Shown here piece by piece: positions 1-13,759 of a stretch of DNA of 64,000 bases. The stretch lies in contig AP025179.1 in assembly GCA_021654635.1 (NCBI GenBank), positions 3,658,001 to 3,722,000 of the forward strand, written 5' to 3'. The stretch is from Mycobacterium kiyosense. Its GTDB lineage: Bacteria > Actinomycetota > Actinomycetes > Mycobacteriales > Mycobacteriaceae. Position 1 is the first letter of the stretch; every line of letters starts with the position of its first letter. Both the position numbers and the translations under genes were made by a program. The notes beneath the pieces were generated by a model, which was not told the origin of the DNA, did not search any database, and saw nothing but the letters and a program-made list of their open reading frames with translations.

Positions 1-199
1 CCGTCACCCCACCCCCGTAACCGCTGCCGATCACGATGGCGCGGTAATGGCTCTTGGGACGCGATGCGGGTTCGGTCCGGTGAGTGCCCCGTTCGTAAGC
101 GCCGAGACCAGCGGCCCCGACGGCCACACCCGCGGCAGCGCCCAGGAAGCGCCGCCGGGTTAGGCGTCGTCCGTGTTGCGTATCTCCTGCCGGATTCAT
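1..199 (-). CDS. Tat-exported GMC/cholesterol-oxidase-like FAD oxidoreductase (5' part only)
   Basis: The gene starts at an ATG at 199 on the minus strand and runs off the left edge, so only 66 N-terminal residues are visible. They show a twin-arginine signal (RRRFLG followed by an Ala/Gly-rich hydrophobic stretch) and then the FAD-binding Rossmann motif IVIGSGYGGGV. This order is typical of exported GMC-family enzymes such as actinobacterial cholesterol oxidases. The preprotein should be exported folded with its flavin. It is divergent from alkB. The substrate (sterol or long-chain alcohol) cannot be decided from this fragment. The family call rests on the signal and the dinucleotide motif. 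Confidence 0.75.
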   Translation of the reverse strand, partial: MNPAGDTQHGRRLTRRRFLGAAAGVAVGAAGLGAYERGTHRTEPASRPKSHYRAIVIGSGYGGGVT

Positions 200-283
200 G
201 ACTCGACCACTCCCCACTCAGCAGACTGTTGTTACTCGAATCACAGGTTTATACGTACTTATAGTATGGTAATACCCTTTTGT
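200..283. promoter_or_regulatory. AT-rich divergent intergenic region, alkB / GMC oxidoreductase
   Basis: This gap is strikingly AT-rich for the window (about 230-290) and lies between two divergent oxidoreductase genes. An 8-bp direct repeat GTATGGTA occurs at 264-271 and 282-289, 18 bp apart, overlapping both candidate alkB ATG codons. It is the only plausible place for both promoters and could hold an operator. No sigma-factor box can be assigned with confidence. Confidence 0.4.
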
Positions 284-1465
284 ATGGTAGTTCAGACACG
301 AGAACTTCATAAGTTACAACTAAGTGAATCAGAAACCTCGGCAAGTAGATCGCTGCCGGCTTGGCGCGACCCGAAGCGCTACCTGTGGCTGGTTGCCGCA
401 GCGGTACCGGGACTGGTGGTGGCCTCATGGCTGCTGGTCGCGCTGACCGGTCTCGGCGTGTTCTGGTGGATTGGTCCGGTGCTCGCGTTCGGGGTCATCC
501 CGGTGCTCGACCAGATGATCCGACCCGATTCCAGCAACCCGCCCGAGGACGTTCTGGAATGGCTGGAAGGCGACCGGTTCTATCGCTGCATCACGTATCT
601 CTACCTGCCGAATCAGTATGGATCGGTGCTGCTCGCGTGCTGGTTCTGGGCCGGCGGGGGTTGGGTCACAATGACTTTCGCCGACAAGGCCGGCTTGATG
701 ACGACCGTGGGACTGATCGGCGGGCTGGCCATCAACGCCGCCCACGATCTGGGACACACCCGCGAAGTCCAGGAACGACGTCTCGCCAAGCTCGCGCTGG
801 CCCAGACCTGCTACGGGCACTTCTTCGTCGAGCACAATCGCGGCCATCACGTGCGGGTGGCCACCGCCGAGGATCCGGCGAGTGCGCGACTGGGCGAGAC
901 CCTGTACGCCTTCGTGCCGCGGTCGGTGATCGGCGGCGTGCGCTCTGCGTGGAACCTGGAAGCCGCCCGACTGGCCCGGGACGGCAAAACTCGCTGGACT
1001 CTGCGCAACGACGTGCTCAACGCCTGGCTGATCAGCATCGTCCTGTTCGCCGTGCTGGCTCTCTGGTTCCGGCCGGTCGTGCTGCCCTGGCTGATCGGCC
1101 AGGCCGTGATCGGCATCGGGCTGCTGGAAACGGTCAACTACGTCGAGCACTACGGACTACGGCGGCAGCAGCTGGCCAGCGGACGCTACGAGCGGGTGCG
1201 GCCGTCGCACAGCTGGAACAGCAACACGGTGATAGCCAACGTGTGCCTGTTCCACCTGCAGCGTCACTCCGACCACCACGCCAACCCGCTGCGCCGATAT
1301 CAGGCGCTGCGGCACGACGAGGAGTCACCGCAGCTACCCGGCGGCTACAGCACCATGGTGCCGCTGGCGATGATTCCCCCGCTGTGGCGACGCGTGATGG
1401 ACCGGCGGGTGCTGGCCTTCTACGGCGGAGACATCCGTCTGGCCGCCTTGAAGCCCGGGCGCTAG
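284..1465 (+). CDS. alkB: Alkane 1-monooxygenase (AlkB), membrane non-haem di-iron hydroxylase
   Basis: AlkB hydroxylates the terminal carbon of medium-chain n-alkanes, using electrons from rubredoxin. The protein has several hydrophobic helices and the diagnostic histidine boxes HDLGH, EHNRGHH and LQRHSDHH plus the NYVEHYG motif, which ligate the di-iron centre at the cytoplasmic face. Homology starts at AWRDPKRYLWL, close to the N-terminus of the M. tuberculosis protein. I therefore take the ATG at 284; an ATG at 266 is equally in frame, and no good ribosome site separates them. About 393 aa, normal for the family. The rubredoxin and rubredoxin reductase genes that often follow alkB are not downstream here. 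Confidence 0.85.
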   Translation: MVVQTRELHKLQLSESETSASRSLPAWRDPKRYLWLVAAAVPGLVVASWLLVALTGLGVFWWIGPVLAFGVIPVLDQMIRPDSSNPPEDVLEWLEGDRFYRCITYLYLPNQYGSVLLACWFWAGGGWVTMTFADKAGLMTTVGLIGGLAINAAHDLGHTREVQERRLAKLALAQTCYGHFFVEHNRGHHVRVATAEDPASARLGETLYAFVPRSVIGGVRSAWNLEAARLARDGKTRWTLRNDVLNAWLISIVLFAVLALWFRPVVLPWLIGQAVIGIGLLETVNYVEHYGLRRQQLASGRYERVRPSHSWNSNTVIANVCLFHLQRHSDHHANPLRRYQALRHDEESPQLPGGYSTMVPLAMIPPLWRRVMDRRVLAFYGGDIRLAALKPGR

Positions 1466-1489
1466 GCACCGCTGCTCTACTCTCGGAGG

Positions 1490-2053
1490 GTGGCCAAGGA
1501 GTTCTCTCATATCGACGGGTCGCTGCGGGAGTTCATCGCCGAGCAGGCCATGTTCTTCGTCGCGACCGCGCCCTCGCAGGGCGGCCGGATCAACCTGTCC
1601 CCCAAGGGTTACGCCGACACCTTCGCCGTGCTCGACGACCACACCGTCGCCTACCTGGACCTGTTCGGCAGCGGCGTGGAAACCATCGCCCACCTGCGCG
1701 ACAACGGCCGCATCACCATCATGTTCTGCTCGTTCAACCGCAATTCCCGGATCCTGCGGCTGTTCGGGACCGGGCGGGTGCTGCGGCCCGACGACGACGA
1801 ATTCGCCCGTGTCAGAGACCATTTCGGGCAGCGACCGGGCGTGCGTGCCGCGATAGTCGTCGACGTGGAGCGGATCGCCGACGCGTGCGGTTTCGCGGTG
1901 CCCTACTACGAGCTGGTCGACGAGCGGCCGGTGCTCGACTCGTTTCACAGCAAGCAACCCCAGGAGACGTACTCGCGAGCCATCGGCCGCAACCTGCGCA
2001 GCATCGACGGTTTGGCCGGCCTGGAGCCGGACCACCCGCTGCCGCCCAGCTGA
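1490..2053 (+). CDS. Pyridoxamine 5'-phosphate oxidase-fold flavin-binding protein
   Basis: 187 aa with a GTG start directly behind a strong CGGAGG sequence. The N-terminal part (AMFFVATAPSQGGRINLSPKG, then FAVLDDHTVAYLDLFGSG) is typical of the split-barrel FMN/F420-binding family. The LxxNGRITIMFCSF strand follows at about residues 70-85. Such proteins include pyridoxamine-phosphate oxidases and F420-dependent reductases; the exact substrate is unknown. It lies 24 bp behind alkB in the same direction and converges on metK, so it may be co-transcribed with alkB. Confidence 0.75.
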   Translation: MAKEFSHIDGSLREFIAEQAMFFVATAPSQGGRINLSPKGYADTFAVLDDHTVAYLDLFGSGVETIAHLRDNGRITIMFCSFNRNSRILRLFGTGRVLRPDDDEFARVRDHFGQRPGVRAAIVVDVERIADACGFAVPYYELVDERPVLDSFHSKQPQETYSRAIGRNLRSIDGLAGLEPDHPLPPS

Positions 2054-2063
2054 GACGGGAACG

Positions 2064-3275
2064 CTAGATGGCGTGCTTGAGGTCGTCGACCTTGTTGGTC
2101 TGCTCCCAGGGCAACTCGACGTCGGTGCGCCCGAAGTGCCCGTAGGCGGCCGTCTGCGCATAGATGGGCCGCAGCAGGTTCAGGTCACGGATGATCGCAC
2201 CGGGACGCAAGTCGAACACCTCGGGGATGATCTTCTCGATCTTGACCGGGTCGACCGCCTCGGTGCCGAACGTCTCGATGAACAGCCCGACCGGCGCAGC
2301 CTTGCCGATGGCGTACGCCACCTGCACCTCGACCCGCTCCGCCAATCCGGCCGCCACGACGTTCTTGGCCACCCAGCGCATCGCGTACGCCGCCGAGCGG
2401 TCCACCTTGGACGGGTCCTTGCCCGAGAAGGCGCCGCCGCCATGCCGAGCCCAGCCGCCGTAGGTGTCCACGATGATCTTGCGGCCGGTCAGGCCCGCAT
2501 CGCCCATCGGGCCGCCCAGCACGAACTTGCCGGTCGGGTTAACCAGCACCCGTGTGGACGAGGCGTCCAGGGTGTCGTGGGCCAGCTCGTCGAGCACGGT
2601 CTGCAGCACGTGCTGCCGGATGTCGGGGTCCAGCGTGTTCTCCAGGTCGACCCCGTCCGCGTGCTGGGTGGAGACGACCACGGTGTCCAGCCGGACCGGG
2701 ACGTTGTCCTCGTAGGCGATGGTGACCTGGGTCTTGCCGTCCGGCCGCAGATAGCCCAGCGTGCCGTTCTTGCGGACCTCGGTGAGCCGCCGCGACAGCC
2801 GGTGGGCCAGCGCGATGGGCAGCGGCATCAGTTCCGGGGTGTCGTTGATGGCGTAGCCGAACATCAGGCCCTGGTCGCCGGCGCCTTGAGAGTCCAGCGG
2901 GTCGGCCGCGCCCTCGACGCGGGCTTCGTGCGCGGTGTCCACACCCTGGGCGATGTCGGGCGACTGGGCGCCGATGCCGATGTTCACCCCGCACGTCTCG
3001 CCGTCGAAACCCTTGTCCGAGGAGTCGTAGCCGATGTCGAGGATGCGCTTGCGCACGATGTTGGTGATGTCGGCGAACGCCTCTTTGGCGGTGGTGGTCA
3101 CCTCGCCGACGACGTGGACCTGCCCCGTGGTCACCAGCGTCTCGACCGCGACACGGGAGCGAGGATCGTCGGCGAGCAGCGCGTCGAGGACCGAGTCACT
3201 GATCGCGTCACAGATCTTGTCTGGATGCCCCTCGGTCACCGATTCGCTGGTGAACAGCCGACCCTTCTCGCTCAC
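2064..3275 (-). CDS. metK: S-adenosylmethionine synthase
   Basis: MetK makes S-adenosylmethionine from methionine and ATP in the cytoplasm. The 403-aa product carries the family signatures [12 protein letters not shown] near the N-terminus, [12 protein letters not shown], and [16 protein letters not shown]. It is the same length as I recall for the M. tuberculosis protein and nearly identical. The GTG at 3275 ([13 protein letters not shown]) is preferred because AAGGA lies 8 nt upstream; the in-frame ATG 6 nt further up would be too close to that site. It is downstream of coaBC on the same strand across 133 bp. Confidence 0.97.
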   Translation of the reverse strand: MSEKGRLFTSESVTEGHPDKICDAISDSVLDALLADDPRSRVAVETLVTTGQVHVVGEVTTTAKEAFADITNIVRKRILDIGYDSSDKGFDGETCGVNIGIGAQSPDIAQGVDTAHEARVEGAADPLDSQGAGDQGLMFGYAINDTPELMPLPIALAHRLSRRLTEVRKNGTLGYLRPDGKTQVTIAYEDNVPVRLDTVVVSTQHADGVDLENTLDPDIRQHVLQTVLDELAHDTLDASSTRVLVNPTGKFVLGGPMGDAGLTGRKIIVDTYGGWARHGGGAFSGKDPSKVDRSAAYAMRWVAKNVVAAGLAERVEVQVAYAIGKAAPVGLFIETFGTEAVDPVKIEKIIPEVFDLRPGAIIRDLNLLRPIYAQTAAYGHFGRTDVELPWEQTNKVDDLKHAI

Positions 3276-3408
3276 TCTTGTCATCCTTCCGGTCACTCCG
3301 CCCGAATATTAGTTAGACGAATTATTCTTGTTGCCGCTAAGCAAACCGGAGCAACCCGACGCCATGCAAATCTCGGGGTTCCGGACGGGCCACGCTGCCC
3401 GGCACGCG

Positions 3409-4662
3409 TTATCCGCTGTCTGCTCCGTGGTCTGCGCGCAGGAACGCGACAACTGCGTCCACGATACGGCTCGCCATCGCCGTCTTGGACCCGTGCTGCA
3501 GCGCCGACTCGGTGCCGTCGGCGGCCAGCAGCCAGCCGTCGTTGCTGTCTACCTCGAACGCCTTCCCTTCGCCGACGGCGTTGACCACCAGCAGGTCGCA
3601 GCCCTTGCGCTGCAGTTTGGCGCGGGCGTGGAACAGCACGTCGCCGTTGGCGTCACCGGTTTCGGCGGCGAACCCGACGATGGCGCGCATATTGGGTAGT
3701 TGCCCGTGTGCACGAGCCTGTACCGCGTTGGCCAGCACGTCGTCGTTGCGCAGCAACTCGATGGTGGGTGGCCCGCCGGCAGTCTTCTTGATCTTTGCGG
3801 GGGCGACCTGCGCGGGCCGGAAATCGGCTACCGCAGCGGCCATCACCAGCACGTTCGCTTCCGGGGCATGTTTGGACACCGCGGCGCCGAGTTGCTCAGC
3901 CGAGCTCACGTGCACCACGTTGACGCCGGCCGGGTCGGCGAGCCCGGCGGTGTGCCCGGCGATCAGCGTCACCTCGGCGCCGCGCTGGGCGGCGACCCGC
4001 GCGACCGCGTAACCTTGTTTGCCCGAACTGCGGTTGCCGACGAACCGCACCGGGTCGATCGCTTCGCGGGTGCCGCCCGCGGTCACCAGTACCCGGCAGC
4101 CCGCCAGGTCGTACGGCAACGCCTCGGGGCGCTCCAGCAGCAGTTGGGCGAGCGTGGTGATCTCCTCGGCCTCCGGCAGCCGGCCGGCGCCGCTGTCGGC
4201 GCCGGTGAGCCGACCGGAGGCGGGCTCGAGCACCACCGCACCGCGTCGGCGCAGGGTGGCGACGTTGTCGACGGTGGCCGGGTGCAGCCACATCTCGGTG
4301 TGCATGGCGGGCGCGAACAGCACCGGGCAGCGTGCGGTGAGCAGCGTCGCCGTCAGCAGATCGTCGGCGCGCCCGGCCACGGCGCGGGCCAGCAGGTCAG
4401 CGGTGGCCGGCGCGACCACCACCAGGTCGGCCTGCTGACCGAGGCGGACGTGCGGGACGGCCGGAACGTCCTGGAACACGCCGGTCTCGACGGGTTCACC
4501 GGAGAGGGCCTCGAAGGTGGCGGCGCCGACGAAACGCAGCGCGGCCTCGGTGGGAATGACCCGGACGCGGTGGCCGGATTCGGTGAGCTGACGGACAACG
4601 GTGCAGGCCTTGTAGGCCGCGATACCGCCGGCAACGCCGACGATGATCCGCTTGCTCTCCAC
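3409..4662 (-). CDS. coaBC: Bifunctional phosphopantothenoylcysteine decarboxylase / synthetase
   Basis: CoaBC performs two steps of coenzyme A synthesis: joining cysteine to 4'-phosphopantothenate (CoaB domain, C-terminal) and decarboxylating the product (CoaC flavoprotein domain, N-terminal). 417 aa. The CoaC half begins IIVGVAGGIAAYKA and includes the PAMHTEMW motif. The CoaB half contains the TAGGTREAIDPVRFVGNRSSG signature and MAAAVADFRP. The GTG at 4662 fits the M. tuberculosis start and leaves a 14-bp gap behind rpoZ, so it is probably in one transcript with rpoZ and gmk. Confidence 0.95.
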   Translation of the reverse strand: MESKRIIVGVAGGIAAYKACTVVRQLTESGHRVRVIPTEAALRFVGAATFEALSGEPVETGVFQDVPAVPHVRLGQQADLVVVAPATADLLARAVAGRADDLLTATLLTARCPVLFAPAMHTEMWLHPATVDNVATLRRRGAVVLEPASGRLTGADSGAGRLPEAEEITTLAQLLLERPEALPYDLAGCRVLVTAGGTREAIDPVRFVGNRSSGKQGYAVARVAAQRGAEVTLIAGHTAGLADPAGVNVVHVSSAEQLGAAVSKHAPEANVLVMAAAVADFRPAQVAPAKIKKTAGGPPTIELLRNDDVLANAVQARAHGQLPNMRAIVGFAAETGDANGDVLFHARAKLQRKGCDLLVVNAVGEGKAFEVDSNDGWLLAADGTESALQHGSKTAMASRIVDAVVAFLRADHGADSG

Positions 4663-4676
4663 CGCGCGCCGGCCTG

Positions 4677-5099
<423 letters not shown>

Positions 5100-5693
5100 T
5101 TACGCAGGGCCAGGGGCAGAATCCACCAGCAAGGATACCAATTCGGCGCACGCAGACTCTAATCGACTGTTCACCACCACGACGTCGAAGTCATCCTGAG
5201 CGGCCAATTCGATGCGCGCGGTGGCCAGCCGGCGGGCGATGACGTCGGCGGTTTCGGTGCCCCGGCCTACCAGCCTGGCCTCCAAATCCGCCCAGCTGGG
5301 CGGCGCCAGGAACACCGTGAGCGCCTCGGGCATCGCCTTCTTGACGGCCCGGGCACCGGCCAGGTCGACCTCGATCAACACCGGATAGCCGGCCGCGGTC
5401 GCCGCCCGGACCGGCTGGGCGAGGGTGCCGGACCGGTGCAAACCACCGTGGATCTCTGCCCATTCCAGCAGTTCGCCCTCGTCGATGAGGCGCTGGAATT
5501 CAGCGGGGCTGACGAAGTGGTAGTCGACGCCGTCGACCTCGCCCGGCCGCGGTGCCCGCGTCGTGGCCGAGACGCTGAAATGCAGGTCCGGGATCCGCTC
5601 GCGCAGACACCGAACCACTGTCGACTTGCCGACCGCGGAGGGACCGGACAGCACGACCACGCGTCCTGCGTCCGGTCCCCCGCCAGCGCTCAC
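5100..5693 (-). CDS. gmk: Guanylate kinase
   Basis: Phosphorylates GMP to GDP with ATP. 197 aa. The P-loop GPSAVGKST is at about residues 16-24. The GMP-binding segment follows ([23 protein letters not shown]) and then the lid region with [10 protein letters not shown]. The GTG at 5693 has GGGGAG 6 nt upstream. It is followed by rpoZ after 90 bp and preceded by mihF, in the conserved mihF-gmk-rpoZ-coaBC-metK order. Confidence 0.96.
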   Translation of the reverse strand: MSAGGGPDAGRVVVLSGPSAVGKSTVVRCLRERIPDLHFSVSATTRAPRPGEVDGVDYHFVSPAEFQRLIDEGELLEWAEIHGGLHRSGTLAQPVRAATAAGYPVLIEVDLAGARAVKKAMPEALTVFLAPPSWADLEARLVGRGTETADVIARRLATARIELAAQDDFDVVVVNSRLESACAELVSLLVDSAPGPA

Positions 5694-5737
5694 CGGCGCT
5701 CCCCGGTCGGTGAACCGACGTCGTTCGTTCGACTCGA

Positions 5738-6052
5738 CTACGAGCCGAACTTCTCCAACAGGGCCTTGCGCTGACGGTCGCCGAGGCCGCGCAGGCGGCG
5801 GGTCGGGGCGATCTCCAGCTCGGTCATGATTTCCTGCGCCTTGACCTTGCCCACCTTCGGCAAGGCCTCCAGCAGCGCAGACACCTTCATCTTGCCCAGG
5901 ACTTCGTCCGTCTCGGCGTCCTTGAGTACCTGGGTGAGGTTGGTGCCGCCGCGCTTGAGCCGATCCTTGAGCTCTGCTCGCGCTCGACGTGCGGCAGCAG
6001 CCTTCTCCAACGCTGCCGCGCGCTGCTCGTCGGTCAACTGGGGAAGGGCCAC
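5738..6052 (-). CDS. mihF: Mycobacterial integration host factor (nucleoid protein)
   Basis: 104-aa basic DNA-binding protein that compacts the nucleoid and serves as host factor for mycobacteriophage integration. It contains the helix-rich region [20 protein letters not shown] and the helix-two-turn-helix segment [21 protein letters not shown]. The start is the GTG at 6052 ([10 protein letters not shown]), with GGAGGA 3 nt further upstream; the in-frame ATG at 6070 precedes that ribosome site and is unlikely. Encoded just upstream of gmk. Confidence 0.95.
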   Translation of the reverse strand: MALPQLTDEQRAAALEKAAAARRARAELKDRLKRGGTNLTQVLKDAETDEVLGKMKVSALLEALPKVGKVKAQEIMTELEIAPTRRLRGLGDRQRKALLEKFGS

Positions 6053-6480
6053 GATTCCTCCGTCTCTCATCGATATCTTGGGGATATCTGTCGATCTACT
6101 TTGTCTCGGCCGGGTACTTCAGCCAGCGCAGACGACCGTACTCACGCTGTCTGACGAAATCTAACCCGACCCCCCGGTTTGGCGGTCATTTGTCCAGCTC
6201 GGGTCCCTCGCCGACACGCCCGAGCGCCCCGCCCGTCGGCGTCCAGACCGCGGGCCGGGTGCGACGGGCGGCCCGTCGCGATGACCTCGCCGAACCCGGT
6301 ATCGGTCGCCGAATTTCGGTCTTGACCTGCAGTTTCAGCCGGTGCGGTGGACTTCGCCGGCCAGCGTGGCCCGCCGGCACCTCGGCCGGCGGCGAAGCGA
6401 CGCGGCAGCCCGGTGCCACGAATCACGCATTTTGGTGCGACGCCGCGCGTGTCGCGCGACCATGGTCGTCCGGGCGAAGC
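6053..6480. other. 428-bp intergenic region with no supported gene
   Basis: Between mihF and pyrF I see no recognisable gene; open frames here have no family features. The position corresponds to the place of a PE/PPE gene pair in M. tuberculosis, and no trace of such genes is visible. Near mihF a pair of GATATC hexamers (6072-6077 and 6083-6088) forms a small inverted repeat in the likely mihF promoter/leader. The pyrF terminator would also lie here, but no strong hairpin stands out. Confidence 0.5.
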
Positions 6481-7307
6481 TCAGCGCTGCGCGAGGTAGG
6501 CGACCGCATCGCGCATGCGTTCGGCGGCCGCCCGCACGTCCGCCACGGCCGGCCCGGCCCGCAGCACCTCCCGGGAGACCGCGGGCAACAGTTGGTGCGA
6601 CTCGGCGCCGCCCAGCCCCGCCAGGGCCTCGGCACGGCCGCCCTGGGCGCCGACGCCGGGCACCAGTACCGGCCCGCCCAGTGCGCTCAGGTCCGGCGGT
6701 TCGAGCGCCGTCGCACCGACCACCACGCCGAACGATCCGGGCTGTGTCCCGCCGGTCGCCGACTGATTGGCCGCCGCGACGTGGTCGACGATCATCTGCG
6801 CCACCGTGCGGCCGCCGACGTCGGCGCGCTGGACGGTCGCACCCTCCGGGTTGGAGGTGGTGGCGAGCACGAACACCCCGCGGTCGTTGGCCGTGGCGAC
6901 CTCGATCAACGGGCGCAGCGAGCCGAACCCCAGATAGGGCGAGGCCGTCACCGCGTCGGCGGACAGCGGCGAATCACCGGCCCAGGCCGCGGCGTAGGCG
7001 GCCATCGTGGTCCCGATGTCACCCCGCTTGGCGTCGGCCAGCACCAGCACGCCGGCGGCCCGCAGGGCGGCGATGGTGCGTTCGAGCACCGCGAAGCCCG
7101 CTGAGCCGTAGGCCTCGAAGAACGCCACCTGCGGCTTGACCACCGCGAAGCCTTCGTAAGCCTGCACGCACACGTCGCAGAACGCTGCCAGCCCGTCGGC
7201 GGTGGCCGGCAGCTCCCAGGCCCGCAGCAACTCCGGATGCGGATCGATACCCAGACACAACGGCCCGGACTGCGCTTTGGCCGCAGCCAGCCGGACCCCG
7301 AAGCTGC

Positions 7308-7311
<4 letters not shown>
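6481..7311 (-). CDS. pyrF: Orotidine 5'-phosphate decarboxylase (group 2, long form)
   Basis: PyrF decarboxylates OMP to UMP, the last step of de novo pyrimidine synthesis. 276 aa. Core motifs: [12 protein letters not shown] at the N-terminus, [13 protein letters not shown], and the catalytic Lys/Asp segment [11 protein letters not shown]. The GTG at 7311 overlaps the carB stop by 4 bp (GTGA), showing translational coupling at the end of the pyr operon. The long actinobacterial form matches the M. tuberculosis protein over its full length. Confidence 0.95.
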
Positions 7312-10662
<3,351 letters not shown>

Positions 10663-10747
10663 TAGCTGTTTCCTTCCCGGACGCCGCGAGCGGCCCCATA
10701 TGCACACCGATTACGGCGTGCCGGCGTACATTCGGGCGCGCTCGAGC

Positions 10748-11866
10748 TCATTGGCGTCCCTCCATCAAGTCGACGAACTGGTCGAACAGATATTCCGCAT
10801 CGTGCGGCCCGGCGGCGGACTCGGGGTGGTACTGCACCGAAAAAGCCCGTCCATCAATGAGTTTGACGCCTTCGACCACGCCGTCGTTGGCGCAGGTGTG
10901 GCTCACCACGGCCGGGCCGAACGGGGTGTCGAAGGTTTGACCCGCCTCCCCCTCCAGCGCGAAGCCGTGGTTCTGCGCGGTCACCGCGACCCGGCCGGTG
11001 GCGTGGTCGATCACCGGGATGTTGATCCCGCGGTGGCCGAACACCATCTTGTAGGTGCCCAGCCCCAGCGCCCGGCCCAAGATCTGGTTACCGAAACAGA
11101 TTCCGAACAACGGGATTCCGGCTTCGAGCACTTCGCGGGTGAGCGCCACGGTGTGGTCGGCGGTGGCCGGGTCGCCGGGTCCGTTGGACAGGAAGACACC
11201 GTCGGGCTTGAGGTCGGCGATCTGGGCGAAGGTCGCCGACGCGGGCAGCACGTGGCTACGTATTCCGCGGCGGGCGAAATTGCGCGGCGTGTTCGTCTTG
11301 ATGCCGAGATCCAGGGCGACGACGTTAAACCGCTGCGCACCTTCGGGTTCGACTGTGTAGATTTCGGGTGTGCTGACCTCGTTGGCCAGGTCGGCACCCA
11401 GCATCGGCCGCTGCGCGCGCACCCGCTGGAGAAGTTCCTCGGGGTCGGCCAGCGCCGCGCCGGAGAACACACCGGCTTTCATCGAGCCGCGGCTGCGCAG
11501 GTGACGCACCACCGCCCGAGTGTCGATGGCGGCGATCCCGACGACGCGCTGACGCACCAGTTCGGCCTCGAGGGTGCCCGTGGCCCGCCAGTTGGACGCC
11601 CGCGGCGACGGGTCGCGCACCGCGTAGCCGGCGACCCAGATCTTGTCGCCGCGACTCTCGCCGTCCTCGTCGTTCCAGCCGGTGTTGCCGATCTGCGGGG
11701 CGGTGGCCACGACGATCTGGCGGTGGTAGCTGGGGTCGGTCAGCGTTTCCTGATAGCCGGACATGCCGGTGCTGAACACCGCCTCCCCCAGCGTCTGTCC
11801 GATTGCTCCGAACGCGGTGCCGGTGAAGATCCGGCCGTCCTCGAGCACCAGTTGCGCCTTCGTCAT
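10748..11866 (-). CDS. carA: Carbamoyl-phosphate synthase small (glutaminase) subunit
   Basis: CarA hydrolyses glutamine and channels ammonia to CarB. 372 aa. The N-terminal small-subunit domain ([27 protein letters not shown]) is followed by a class I glutamine amidotransferase domain with nucleophile Cys in GICFGNQ and the catalytic His/Glu in [11 protein letters not shown]. The ATG at 11866 has AAAGGAG 6 nt upstream. There are 85 bp between carA and carB here, rather than the overlap common in relatives; that gap contains no gene. Confidence 0.96.
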   Translation of the reverse strand: MTKAQLVLEDGRIFTGTAFGAIGQTLGEAVFSTGMSGYQETLTDPSYHRQIVVATAPQIGNTGWNDEDGESRGDKIWVAGYAVRDPSPRASNWRATGTLEAELVRQRVVGIAAIDTRAVVRHLRSRGSMKAGVFSGAALADPEELLQRVRAQRPMLGADLANEVSTPEIYTVEPEGAQRFNVVALDLGIKTNTPRNFARRGIRSHVLPASATFAQIADLKPDGVFLSNGPGDPATADHTVALTREVLEAGIPLFGICFGNQILGRALGLGTYKMVFGHRGINIPVIDHATGRVAVTAQNHGFALEGEAGQTFDTPFGPAVVSHTCANDGVVEGVKLIDGRAFSVQYHPESAAGPHDAEYLFDQFVDLMEGRQ

Positions 11867-11960
11867 CCGCCACTCCTTTCTTGCCCGCGAGTGGGACCTG
11901 GCTGCGATTTCTGGGCGAGAATTTCACCGTGTGGCTGCATTCGCGCGCGTGGCCCGCGGG

Positions 11961-12458
11961 TCATGCGCCCTCCTGCAGCCATTTGGCGTACTCGTCGCGG
12001 TTGTTCGCCCGGAACCCGGTGTCGATCACGGTGCCCGACGGCAGCCGCCACCGGATTGCCAGCAGCCCGCTGCGGGCCGCCACCTTGCCGGCGACCCCGC
12101 GCTCGGTCCGGATGTCCACTATCGATTCCTTCGGGATCCAAATCGGTTGCCCGCCAATGCGTTCCACCAAAATCCCGCCGGGGTAACGGGTCAACACCGC
12201 CTTGCTGCGGTACCCGAGGTCGCCGACCGCCACCCGGTCGTTCCAGGCCGGCGACAACGTGCACCCCACATACAGACCCGGGGTGGTGATCGAGGCGGCG
12301 CCCACTTCGTCGGGCAGGGGGGGCAGGTCGCCGATCAGCTCCACCTGCCGTTCGGCGCGGCGCCGCCAGCCGCGCATCATCAGCTGGATCACTACGGCCA
12401 GCACCACCACCAGCACCGCCGCGAAGATCAGCGTGCCCACCAGAGTGCCGGAGTTCAT
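11961..12458 (-). CDS. Small membrane-anchored protein in the pyrimidine operon (Rv1382-like)
   Basis: 165 aa of unknown function. One N-terminal transmembrane helix (about residues 5-27: [20 protein letters not shown]) is followed by a basic stretch and a soluble domain with [23 protein letters not shown], resembling the PH-like fold of bacterial membrane proteins. The ATG at 12458 overlaps the pyrC stop as ATGA, so it is translated with pyrC. The gene occupies this place in other mycobacteria, but its role in pyrimidine synthesis, if any, is not known to me. Confidence 0.85.
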   Translation of the reverse strand: MNSGTLVGTLIFAAVLVVVLAVVIQLMMRGWRRRAERQVELIGDLPPLPDEVGAASITTPGLYVGCTLSPAWNDRVAVGDLGYRSKAVLTRYPGGILVERIGGQPIWIPKESIVDIRTERGVAGKVAARSGLLAIRWRLPSGTVIDTGFRANNRDEYAKWLQEGA

Positions 12459-13759
12459 GCCGGACACTTCCCATCCCGCGCAGTCACCTTCCCGCGCAGC
12501 AGCGTCGCCGTCACGGCGGCCGGCAATGTCATCGACTCGTAGGGAGTGTTGGCCGAGCGGCTGGCCAGTTCGTCGCCGGCGACCGTCCAACTGGCCTCGG
12601 GATCGACCACGGTGAGGTTGGCCGGTTCCCCCACCTGCAGCGGGCGGCCCTGGTCGGGCAGGCCGACGATGCGCGCCGGGTTCTCGCTCATCACTCGCGC
12701 CACATCGCGCCAGTTCAACAGGCCGGGCTGCACCATGGTGGCCACCACTACCGACAACGCGGTCTGCAGGCCGAGCATGCCGGGGCGCGCTGCGGAGAAT
12801 TCGACGCACTTCTCGTGCTCGGCGTGTGGGGCATGGTCGGTTGCCACGCAGTCGATGATCCCGTCCGCCAGCGCCTGGCGCAGCGCGACCGCGTCGGAGG
12901 CTTCGCGCAGCGGCGGGTTGACCCGGTTGCGCCCGTCGTAACCGGCCAGGCGGCTGTCGTCAAGCAGCAGATGGTGCGGGGTGACCTCGGCGGTGATCGA
13001 AATACCTTGCCCCTTAGCCCATTTCAGTATCTCGACGGTGCCCGCGGTGGAAGCGTGGCAGATGTGCACGCGGGCACCGGCGTCGCGCGCCAGGATGGCG
13101 TCCCGGGCGACGATGGAGTCCTCGGCCGCCCGCGGCCAGCCGGCCAGTCCCAGCCGGGCGGCCGCCGGCCCTTCGTGGGCGACGGCGCCGACGGTCAGCC
13201 GGGGTTCTTCGGCGTGCTGGGCGATCAGCACACCGAGGCCGGTGGCGTATTCCAGCGCGCGGCGCATCACCAGCGGGTCGTGCACGCAGATGCCGTCGTC
13301 GGAGAACATCCGCACCTGCGCCGCGCCCGCGGCCATCATCCCCATCTCGGTGAGTTCCTTGCCGGCCAGTCCGACGGTGACCGCGCCGACCGGGTGCACG
13401 TCGACCAGGCCGACCTGCTGGCCGCGATGCCAGACGTGATCGGTGACCACCGGGCTGTCGGCCACCGGGTCGGTATTGGCCATCGCGAACACCGCCGTGT
13501 AGCCACCCAGAGCGGCTGCCGCCGAACCGGTTTCGATGTCCTCGGCGTATTCGCGGCCCGGTTCGCGCAAGTGGGTGTGCAGGTCCACGAAGCCCGGCAG
13601 CAGGATCTGGCCGGTAGCGTCGATGACGACTGAGGCCCTGTCGAGTCCTCCGGACTCTGCGAGTCCCGTACCGATTTCGGCGATCTGCGCATCGTCGACC
13701 AGGACGTCGACCGGATCACCCTCTCCGTAGAGCCGGACGCCTCGGATCAGCACACTCAT
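12455..13759 (-). CDS. pyrC: Dihydroorotase
   Basis: Cyclises carbamoyl aspartate to dihydroorotate, third step of pyrimidine synthesis. 434 aa, class I amidohydrolase. Metal ligands are visible in [10 protein letters not shown] near the N-terminus and in later histidine motifs (AQHAEEP, HICHAST, and the catalytic Asp in ATDHAPH). The ATG at 13759 overlaps the pyrB stop as ATGA, and its own stop overlaps the next gene likewise, so the three cistrons are coupled. Confidence 0.96.
   Translation of the reverse strand: MSVLIRGVRLYGEGDPVDVLVDDAQIAEIGTGLAESGGLDRASVVIDATGQILLPGFVDLHTHLREPGREYAEDIETGSAAAALGGYTAVFAMANTDPVADSPVVTDHVWHRGQQVGLVDVHPVGAVTVGLAGKELTEMGMMAAGAAQVRMFSDDGICVHDPLVMRRALEYATGLGVLIAQHAEEPRLTVGAVAHEGPAAARLGLAGWPRAAEDSIVARDAILARDAGARVHICHASTAGTVEILKWAKGQGISITAEVTPHHLLLDDSRLAGYDGRNRVNPPLREASDAVALRQALADGIIDCVATDHAPHAEHEKCVEFSAARPGMLGLQTALSVVVATMVQPGLLNWRDVARVMSENPARIVGLPDQGRPLQVGEPANLTVVDPEASWTVAGDELASRSANTPYESMTLPAAVTATLLRGKVTARDGKCPA

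Noticed and set aside
361..2067. A 568-codon open frame across alkB and the next gene
   Set aside because: It is an Arg/Ala/Pro-rich shadow of alkB in another frame, without family features; the alkB frame has all the histidine boxes.
6142..6426. Possible 94-codon gene between mihF and pyrF
   Set aside because: No ribosome site, no recognisable motif, Arg/Ala-rich composition of random GC-rich DNA.
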